DNA of 7,588 bases from Ignavibacteria bacterium UBA6688 (GTDB taxonomy: Bacteria; Bacteroidota; Ignavibacteria; UBA10030), in assembly GCA_002454845.1 (NCBI GenBank), contig DKJQ01000164.1, positions 1 through 7,588 of the forward strand, given 5' to 3'. Numbering within the stretch: the first letter of the stretch is position 1; the number at the start of each line of letters is the position of its first letter. The notes under the pieces were generated by a model, which was given only the letters and a program-made list of their open reading frames with translations, was not told the DNA's origin and did not search any database. Shown piece after piece: positions 1 through 5,193 of the stretch. The position numbers and the translations under genes are program-made.

Positions 1-5
1 AGGTT

Positions 6-26
6 CCCTCTCCTCTTAGGAGAGGG
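6..26. repeat. Perfect 9-bp hairpin, REP-like element
   Basis: CCCTCTCCT (6-14) is the exact reverse complement of AGGAGAGGG (18-26), separated by a 3-base loop. The stem is followed by GC-rich sequence (GGCCGGCGGCG) and not by a T-run, so it does not look like an intrinsic terminator. Pyrimidine/purine hairpins of this kind followed by GGGCCGG are, from memory, a common dispersed element in several environmental bacterial phyla. That family assignment is inference; the palindrome itself is directly visible. Any upstream gene lies outside the window, so its relation to a transcript end cannot be judged. Confidence 0.7.
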
Positions 27-97
27 GCCGGCGGCGTACCAACAATAGACGCGTGAGCATCCTACAATTTGGATCATGGGAAGTGGAGGTGAGTCCT

Positions 98-163
98 GAT
101 TCGACTGTAACCCCAACCGTTCGGCTGAGACTTCGACGAGACTTCGACGAGTTCAGTCGAGTC
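98..163. repeat. TTCGAC-type inverted and tandem repeat cluster
   Basis: GATTCGACTG (98-107) and CAGTCGAGTC (154-163) are inverted copies matching at 9 of 10 positions. Between them the 11-mer GAGACTTCGAC occurs twice head to tail (127-137 and 138-148) and a third copy begins (GAG, 149-151). GTTCGGCTGAG (119-129) is a further degenerate relative. The segment can fold into alternative stems. It is not coding in any convincing way and is best read as a small dispersed repeat or a decayed mobile remnant in the leader of the sugar-binding protein gene. Confidence 0.55.
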
Positions 164-212
164 GCTCGCGGCGAAACCTTTAGGTTGGGTTATGAATGCC
201 AAAAACCAAAAA

Positions 213-224
213 GGGCTTTAGCCC
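213..224. repeat. GGGCTTTAGCCC short palindrome
   Basis: GGGC (213-216) pairs with GCCC (221-224) around a TTTA loop, flanked on the left by A-rich sequence (AAAAACCAAAAA, 201-212). Similar GGGCTTTAGCCC cores recur, as I remember, in intergenic repeats of various bacteria. It lies about 50 bp upstream of the first start codon, so it would be inside the mRNA leader if the promoter is further upstream. The stem is short and could be coincidence. Confidence 0.35.
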
Positions 225-262
225 ACAAATACATTCTTGCGACAGGATCCACCAAATCCACC

Positions 263-266
263 GAGG
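263..266 (+). promoter_or_regulatory. Ribosome-binding site of the sugar-binding protein gene
   Basis: GAGG lies 9 bases upstream of the ATG at 276, a normal Shine-Dalgarno spacing. It supports the start at 276 over the alternative GTG at 53 in another frame, which has no such site. I could not identify convincing -35/-10 boxes in the 275 bp upstream. Confidence 0.6.
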
Positions 267-275
267 TAAAACGAA

Positions 276-1616
276 ATGACTATTGCTTTCTACCGTCAGG
301 TGCACAGTGCACTCCTCGCTGTTGCCGCCGTCTTAATCCTGCCCGGCTGCGGCGCCGACCGGTCGTCGAAGGAAGTAGTCTTCAATTGCGCTGCCAATGC
401 GCAGGAGATTGAGGCACTCTCAAAAGAAATTCCCCTCTTCACAAGGGAATCGGGGATCACGATCAAGCTCTCTCCGTTCACGGGTCAGGAGAAGCTCTAT
501 GCCATGATCGCCGCGGGTCAGCCCCCTGATATTTTTTATACGAACTCCGTCGTTCGGGACCAGCTTGCCGCACAGGGACACCTGCTCGACTTGCGGCAAG
601 TCAGTGCAACCGATCCATTCACACAACGCCTGCGCGCCTCCGCCATTCAGCGCGGCACCTCGATCGACGGCGGCTGGTACAGCCTCTCCAACTGGATCTT
701 CACGCTTGGAGTTTACTACAATCGCGATCTGTTCGACGAGGCTGGGGTCCCATACCCCGACGCTTCGTGGACCTGGGACCAAATGGTCGCCACTGCACAG
801 AAGTTGACCAAACAGGCAAAAAGGGGGAAGGAACAGTACGGGATCTTCATCGGCAGTCACTTCGTGGAAGCGTTGGAGCAGATGAACAACGCCCCCATTC
901 AGCCGAATGCGCTCTTCCTCAGCGTTTCGAACGAATCGCAGGAGGTGTATCGCGAGTATCTTGACTTGATGCGGGAAGAGATTATGCCGGATTTACAGCG
1001 GGTTCAGGCCATGGGCATGCAATCGCGCCAGATGCTCGAGTCGGGGCGTGTGGCGATGCTCGTGGAGGCGGTTCCCGACATTTCCCTGCTGGAAACTTTA
1101 TCCATTCGATGGGGGGTCGTTCCGCTCCCACGGTTCGGCAACAAACCACCCCGGTATTTCCGCTCGGAAAGCGGCGGGTTTTCGATCAGCTCAAAAACCG
1201 GCGACCCTGCGGCAACCTGGGAGGCTCTCAAGTGGATCGTGAGCAAAGCGAGCATCTATCAACCGAATCCGATCTTTCCCGATGCCGGGTTCGTGGATGG
1301 CTGGGAGGCGCGGTATCCAAAGCTCGTAGGTTCCGGGTTCCGTGCGGTCTGGGAGCTCAGCGAACAGCATGACGACGGTGACAAGCGCTTCTTCGTCCGG
1401 TTTTCAAGCTGGACCTCCGGCACGATCATGGAACGACTGCAACCGAAGCTCGACCAACTCTGGGCGCGGAGAATCTCCGTCGACCAGCTTGCCGCGACCG
1501 TACCTGAGATCAACGCCGCAGCGAAAAGGGAGATCGATAATGTGCTGAAGAACAGGAACCTGAACGAATCGTTCCGCAAACAGATCGAACAACAGCTTGC
1601 CATAGCTCCGCAATGA
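276..1616 (+). CDS. ABC-transporter sugar-binding lipoprotein (extracellular solute-binding protein family 1)
   Basis: Substrate-capture component of a carbohydrate ABC importer, anchored outside the cytoplasmic membrane. The N-terminus is a lipoprotein signal: a short region with one Arg (R7), a hydrophobic stretch at about residues 12-22, then the lipobox LPGC with the lipidated Cys at 25 and Gly at +2. The rest follows the family 1 binding-protein pattern: an early 'QPPDIFYTNS' segment (82-91), the hallmark 'GVYYNRDLFDEAGVP' (145-159) and 'WTWDQM...AQKLT' (165-178), then 'SGRVAMLVE' (256-264) and a C-terminal 'SGGF.IS...ATWEALKWI' block (299-321). Its 446 residues are a typical length. Aromatic residues W134, Y135, W140 and W165 are plausible sugar-stacking positions. 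No permease or ATPase gene is visible here. The stop overlaps the next start in ATGA, so it is co-translated with the following gene. Class is certain; the sugar is not, although the neighbouring lyase suggests an acidic oligosaccharide. Confidence 0.93.
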   Translation: MTIAFYRQVHSALLAVAAVLILPGCGADRSSKEVVFNCAANAQEIEALSKEIPLFTRESGITIKLSPFTGQEKLYAMIAAGQPPDIFYTNSVVRDQLAAQGHLLDLRQVSATDPFTQRLRASAIQRGTSIDGGWYSLSNWIFTLGVYYNRDLFDEAGVPYPDASWTWDQMVATAQKLTKQAKRGKEQYGIFIGSHFVEALEQMNNAPIQPNALFLSVSNESQEVYREYLDLMREEIMPDLQRVQAMGMQSRQMLESGRVAMLVEAVPDISLLETLSIRWGVVPLPRFGNKPPRYFRSESGGFSISSKTGDPAATWEALKWIVSKASIYQPNPIFPDAGFVDGWEARYPKLVGSGFRAVWELSEQHDDGDKRFFVRFSSWTSGTIMERLQPKLDQLWARRISVDQLAATVPEINAAAKREIDNVLKNRNLNESFRKQIEQQLAIAPQ

Positions 1617-2989
1617 CCGAGGCATCAACAAAGCAGTTTTCGTACAAACAATCTGGTGCGACTGGCGCCGAGATCCGCAGGGGGGCATCGGTCATATGCG
1701 AGATCATCGGCATGCGCCTCTGCAATGTCCGGTTTGCCGAAGGAGGATCGATCCTGATAGGAAGCGATGTCGGCATCCCGCTCTACTGGATGCAGTACGC
1801 GAACCACACGCATCCCGACCGGAATTCGGCGTCGAATGGAACGGTGAGCCTTGTTGCATCGGACGCCGACCGTATCGTGGTGCGGGTCACCGGCACGAAT
1901 CAGGCGCGCGAAATTGAAAGCATAATGGATCTCACCGTGGAGTTTCATCCGGCCACAAACGCATGCACCTATCGGTTCGATGCAACATTGACGGTTCTTC
2001 CCGGAAAGGCATGGCACGTCACACCCAATCCCGATCATGGTGAACTTGAGTTTTTCAATCTGTATCCCCTCGACGTCTTTACCGGCGACACGGGAAGAAC
2101 GAAGCTGTATCAGGCTTGTTTTGTCAGGCAAGGAGGCGTGGTCACGAGGATACCGCATCATCATCTGGAGACATCCGACAAGCATTCGATCCCTCTGCAC
2201 AAGGGAGATGGCTTCTTCTGGTTGATGGAATCCGAGAATCCGGCCGTAGAGATTCTTTCAGAGCAAGAGGTCTCGGCCGGACTTTGTGCCTATATGTGGG
2301 ATGCACACTTCGGTTATCGTGTTCCCCATGGTGGTGCGCCCCTGGCATTGCAGGGGCCGCTTCAATTTTCTGCCGCTTGGAAGCTCTACCGGATAGAGCG
2401 GGATGAAGCGGAGGGCATTGTCCGACAGGCGAAGGAGGGGAACCCGGCCGGATTGGATTCGACGCCGATCTACGTTGAGGGGGTCAATCGCTTCTCGCGC
2501 ATCCCTCCGGATTCATTACGTGAACGGCACGATCTCTGGCCCTGGTCTCCGGCGGTCATCAGTGGCGATGTGCGATTAAGTGTGGATCGCGGATTGGGAT
2601 ATGATGATCTCGATTCGCTCCATATCGGGAGCAAAGATGAGGGGCGTGCGGAATGGGTCGCGACCACGCTTGGTCCGCCATTCGGCGGAAAGGCATTTCA
2701 CACCGGGAAACGACACCGCCTGAGAGCGTATGTCAGAACTACGGATCTGCGGGGGATGGCCAGGATCGGCATCCGTCTTCACCGCAAGGATCGCCCCGGA
2801 CTTTTTGACCCAGGCACCTATGAGCGTTTTGATTCAACTGTCTCCCTTACCGGAACAAATGAGTGGACCAGGATTGAGGTTGTTACCCCTAAAATCTCCC
2901 CTGAACCGGACCGCCTGCATCTCATACTGGAACATCAGGGGAGCGGTAAGTCGTGGTTTGACAATGTCTTCTATGAAGAAATCGAATGA
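1613..2989 (+). CDS. Unassigned beta-rich protein with a C-terminal carbohydrate-binding-module-like domain
   Basis: I do not recognise a characterised family for the full protein (458 residues). Residues ~20-265 are beta-rich with many aromatics and histidines (WHVTP at 134-138, HHH at 182-184, H191, H196, 'YMWDAHFGY' at 227-235). This is compatible with a mutarotase-like or lyase-like beta-sandwich, but that is only a fold guess. A linker at ~265-310 leads to a C-terminal jelly-roll (~311-456) with the usual CBM4/9/22-type pattern: a 'GSKDEGRAEWVA' strand, 'HRLRAYVRT' (368-376), 'WTRIEV' (418-423) and the terminal 'SWFDNV' (447-452). No signal peptide or membrane segment is seen, so it is probably cytoplasmic, which is unusual for a binding module. 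The start overlaps the preceding stop (ATGA) without a clear ribosome-binding site, implying translational coupling. Its own stop overlaps the next start the same way. Role: probably binds or modifies the imported glycan. Confidence 0.8.
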   Translation: MTEASTKQFSYKQSGATGAEIRRGASVICEIIGMRLCNVRFAEGGSILIGSDVGIPLYWMQYANHTHPDRNSASNGTVSLVASDADRIVVRVTGTNQAREIESIMDLTVEFHPATNACTYRFDATLTVLPGKAWHVTPNPDHGELEFFNLYPLDVFTGDTGRTKLYQACFVRQGGVVTRIPHHHLETSDKHSIPLHKGDGFFWLMESENPAVEILSEQEVSAGLCAYMWDAHFGYRVPHGGAPLALQGPLQFSAAWKLYRIERDEAEGIVRQAKEGNPAGLDSTPIYVEGVNRFSRIPPDSLRERHDLWPWSPAVISGDVRLSVDRGLGYDDLDSLHIGSKDEGRAEWVATTLGPPFGGKAFHTGKRHRLRAYVRTTDLRGMARIGIRLHRKDRPGLFDPGTYERFDSTVSLTGTNEWTRIEVVTPKISPEPDRLHLILEHQGSGKSWFDNVFYEEIE

Positions 2990-5052
2990 AACGACAAGCG
3001 AAAACAGCCAAACCCTTGAGCCACCAGCCAGCAAGCATTATGGTCTGGTCTGTGAACGACCGTGTAATAGAAGACGACAAGATTCTGCAACAGGAGTTTG
3101 ACGACCTGCGCTCGGCCGGGTTCGATGGCCTGGCGGTGTTCGTCCGTTGCAGCCGGTATTCGTGGGGGGACATGGAAGCTCAGAAAACGCTGGCGAAGAT
3201 CGGAAGGCTGTGCCGAAAGCACGGATTGCAGTACTGGCTGGGAGCCGATCCGCGATTCATCGCCCACCGGGTCATCCCGGGGTTAAACGGTTTGGAGGTC
3301 ATCGTCAATGGGGACCGCCCCCGTGCATCGGTCTATCCGCTTCTTGCGCCCATCATCGAAGGCAGATTCAATGTCCGTACTGAAATTCACCCGCGGCACG
3401 TCCATACGATGAACCAGGTGGCAATCCAATATGTGCCTCTGTCTCTTCTGAAGGTGTATGCTGTGCGGTGGAAGGATCGACCACTTGGAAACAGGGACGT
3501 GATCGATATAACTTATCATGCTCATATGTTTTATCATGCAAAGGAGGGGTACGTCGAGGCCTTCGGCCGGTTCAATCCTCCGGGCGATGGTTGGCATGTC
3601 ACTCCGTTCTTCAGCATGGGGACAAATCATTTCGACTATTCCAATCCCATTCATCTCAAAAGCTATTTCGAAGAACTCAGGTTGTTGAAGAATAACGGTG
3701 TTGACTTCGATGCCCACATGTGGGATGAACCGGGGTACACGTGCACGTATGGAACCTATCCGATCTCGAAGCAAATCCGATCGCTTGTCCAAAAGGAATT
3801 GAAAAAGCCCCCTGAGGATGCGCTCTGGAAACTGGCCTTTGAAGCGGAGGATGGGAGTCATAGTACGATCCGGAACGTGTATTACCGGGCTGTTCAGGGA
3901 ACGGTCAACGCGGCCCATCGCGAGACGAACAAAGAAGTGCAACGCTTCTGGGGTGCAACGACGCAAGCCGGGATCCACGACACGTGGCACTTCGAGTCGG
4001 CCGACATGGCCGATATGAACCACGGCAGCATGGATCTATGGCAAGGCTCGAAGGAAAAAAGCGGGGGGTTTGTGGACCTCGGTGGAGTCAACAAGCTTGC
4101 CGATCCCGCGTCCCCCTGGTACGCCAACCTTGCGACCATGAACGTTGCCGCCGTCTCGCTCGCCCGGATGCACAAAAAGCCGGTTGCGTGGAATAACCTC
4201 TGGACCGTCGATGATGATAACGGCGACGGATCGCAGCGAGCGGCTATGCATCATTGTGTGAACGCCATGGCGTTGTTTGGCGTCCGCTGGCTCGCCCATT
4301 GTTATGGTCCGGTTGGGACGATCGGCGAAGAGAACACATTTCTTGGCTCTCCACCGCTTCCCGGCTATCCGCGCCATAGCACGTGGGGAAACTTTCCCGA
4401 TTGGAACCGGCGGCTAAGGGAGCATTTCAAGATTGCGGAAAACCGACTTCCTTCTTCGAATGTCCTGGTCCTGTTTCCCGTTGAAACGCTTTACGCGTTG
4501 GGGGATGGCCGAGCCGATGGAGTGTCGAGAGATGTTTTCGATCTGATAGTCGCTCTGCTTGATGCCCACTACCAGGTTGATCTCTTCTCGCCGGAGTGGG
4601 CAGTGCGAGGAACATGGAAAAACGGGAAACTGATGTGTGGTGGAATGTCGTACGATGCAGTTCTCTATCCCCACCCGCGTGTTATGGACGAAAACGTTGC
4701 GGCATTTCTGCGGCGGAAGGGATCGGTTGTTCGGTATGTGTTCGGCCCGGCGGAACGGACTGTCAGGAATCGCCCGGTCAAAGGGAGCGGCGGGGTTCTC
4801 GGCTCTATCGCCGAAACGCTTGAATTCCTCGGGAAAACTCCCCTTTTGCGGCCGATCGCAGCCCCTTCAGGCACCTGGGTAACCTGCACGCTATTAAAGA
4901 GGGAAATGCTCGTCTCGCTGATGGCTTCGCGATGCGGTGGGACGTTTTCGGGGAAGGTTGAGTACCGTGGATCCGCGATCGATGTGAAAGGGGAGGTGGG
5001 GGAGTTTGTGCGACTTCTCTTCCGCGAAAAAGGAGAGGCAGTGCAGGTTTAA
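2986..5052 (+). CDS. Probable glycoside hydrolase, GH106-like TIM barrel with GATase-like C-terminal domain
   Basis: A 688-residue protein with no signal peptide. After a basic tail (1-18) a TIM-barrel opening is visible ('MVWSVNDR', 'EFDDLRSAGFDGLAVFVR', 36-54), interrupted by a beta-rich insertion (~125-205). The barrel resumes with 'GVDFDAHMWDEPGY' (238-251), where D247/E248 sit where glycosidases of this type carry an acid. 'HFESADM' (335-341) offers E337 as another carboxylate. Segment 388-440 ('AVSLARMHKKPVAWNNLW' onward) and 'NRRLREHFKIAENRLPSSNVLVLFP' (474-498) resemble, from memory, the late barrel and exit of GH106-like alpha-L-rhamnosidase relatives. Residues ~490-590 look like the GATase-like/trimerisation domain of GH42-type enzymes, followed by a small beta domain (~625-688). 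The start is an ATGA overlap; M19 is an alternative start. The gene ends in TAA, with a 141-bp gap before the lyase. Fold class is likely; activity and substrate are unknown, and the protein may be a divergent or inactive member. Confidence 0.72.
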   Translation: MKRQAKTAKPLSHQPASIMVWSVNDRVIEDDKILQQEFDDLRSAGFDGLAVFVRCSRYSWGDMEAQKTLAKIGRLCRKHGLQYWLGADPRFIAHRVIPGLNGLEVIVNGDRPRASVYPLLAPIIEGRFNVRTEIHPRHVHTMNQVAIQYVPLSLLKVYAVRWKDRPLGNRDVIDITYHAHMFYHAKEGYVEAFGRFNPPGDGWHVTPFFSMGTNHFDYSNPIHLKSYFEELRLLKNNGVDFDAHMWDEPGYTCTYGTYPISKQIRSLVQKELKKPPEDALWKLAFEAEDGSHSTIRNVYYRAVQGTVNAAHRETNKEVQRFWGATTQAGIHDTWHFESADMADMNHGSMDLWQGSKEKSGGFVDLGGVNKLADPASPWYANLATMNVAAVSLARMHKKPVAWNNLWTVDDDNGDGSQRAAMHHCVNAMALFGVRWLAHCYGPVGTIGEENTFLGSPPLPGYPRHSTWGNFPDWNRRLREHFKIAENRLPSSNVLVLFPVETLYALGDGRADGVSRDVFDLIVALLDAHYQVDLFSPEWAVRGTWKNGKLMCGGMSYDAVLYPHPRVMDENVAAFLRRKGSVVRYVFGPAERTVRNRPVKGSGGVLGSIAETLEFLGKTPLLRPIAAPSGTWVTCTLLKREMLVSLMASRCGGTFSGKVEYRGSAIDVKGEVGEFVRLLFREKGEAVQV

Positions 5053-5073
5053 AGTAGCCAAACAAAATGCCCA

Positions 5074-5153
5074 CGAATCTTCGCGAATCAACACCCCTGA
5101 CAATTGAAACATGCTCTGCAAGAAAGTCGTTCGTGCAAATTCGTGTAGATTCG
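5074..5153. repeat. 15-bp imperfect inverted repeat in the gap before the lyase gene
   Basis: CGAATCTTCGCGAAT (5074-5088) and ATTCGTGTAGATTCG (5139-5153) are inverted copies matching at 13 of 15 positions, 50 bp apart. Flanks extend the symmetry weakly (ATGCC before the left arm, GGCAAA after the right arm, with a one-base shift). The element occupies most of the only real intergenic gap in the gene run. No T-run follows an arm, so it is not a standard terminator. It could be a dispersed repeat, an RNA hairpin that tunes expression of the lyase gene relative to the upstream genes, or a binding site. Confidence 0.65.
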
Positions 5154-5158
5154 CGGCA
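5129..5158. repeat. Degenerate 10-bp tandem repeat, three units
   Basis: Three consecutive decamers share a TTCG core in the same register: GTTCGTGCAA (5129-5138), ATTCGTGTAG (5139-5148) and ATTCGCGGCA (5149-5158). The left arm of the surrounding inverted repeat shows the same 10-bp period on the other strand (CGAATCTTCG then CGAATC, 5074-5089). A period near one helical turn puts every core on the same DNA face. The pattern resembles 'ATTCGTG...ATTCGTGG' dispersed repeats that I recall from other environmental genomes. Function unknown. Confidence 0.5.
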
Positions 5159-5180
5159 AAAATAGTCATGGGACATTTTC

Positions 5181-5183
5181 AGG
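5181..5183 (+). promoter_or_regulatory. Weak ribosome-binding site of the lyase gene
   Basis: AGG lies 10 bases before the ATG at 5194 and is the only Shine-Dalgarno-like match near it. The next in-frame Met is at residue 95, inside conserved-looking sequence, and upstream in-frame codons offer no better start, so 5194 is kept. No -35/-10 pair stands out in the 141-bp gap, so transcription may continue from the upstream genes. Confidence 0.35.
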
Positions 5184-5193
5184 TAAGCTGAGT

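Noticed and set aside
1..48. Open frame at the window start ending in TAG (46-48), possible tail of an upstream gene
   Set aside because: Only 15 codons, running through the perfect hairpin repeat; nothing distinguishes it from chance.
85..92. GGAGGTGA, a near-ideal Shine-Dalgarno string
   Set aside because: No ATG, GTG or TTG follows at a usable distance with an open frame worth calling, so it is an orphan match.
53..412. 119-residue reading frame from GTG at 53
   Set aside because: No ribosome-binding site before it. It crosses the repeat cluster, its last third overlaps the start of the well-supported binding-protein gene in another frame, and its composition looks like translated repeat sequence.
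1625..2200. 191-residue antisense reading frame
   Set aside because: Mirror of the 458-residue gene; Cys/Arg/His-rich shadow composition and no supporting signal.
3283..4023. 246-residue antisense reading frame
   Set aside because: Lies wholly within the hydrolase gene on the other strand; no ribosome-binding site or recognisable domain, and typical of shadows in GC-rich coding DNA.
5053..5193. Intrinsic terminator after the hydrolase gene
   Set aside because: The inverted repeat arms are 50 bp apart and no T-run follows either arm.
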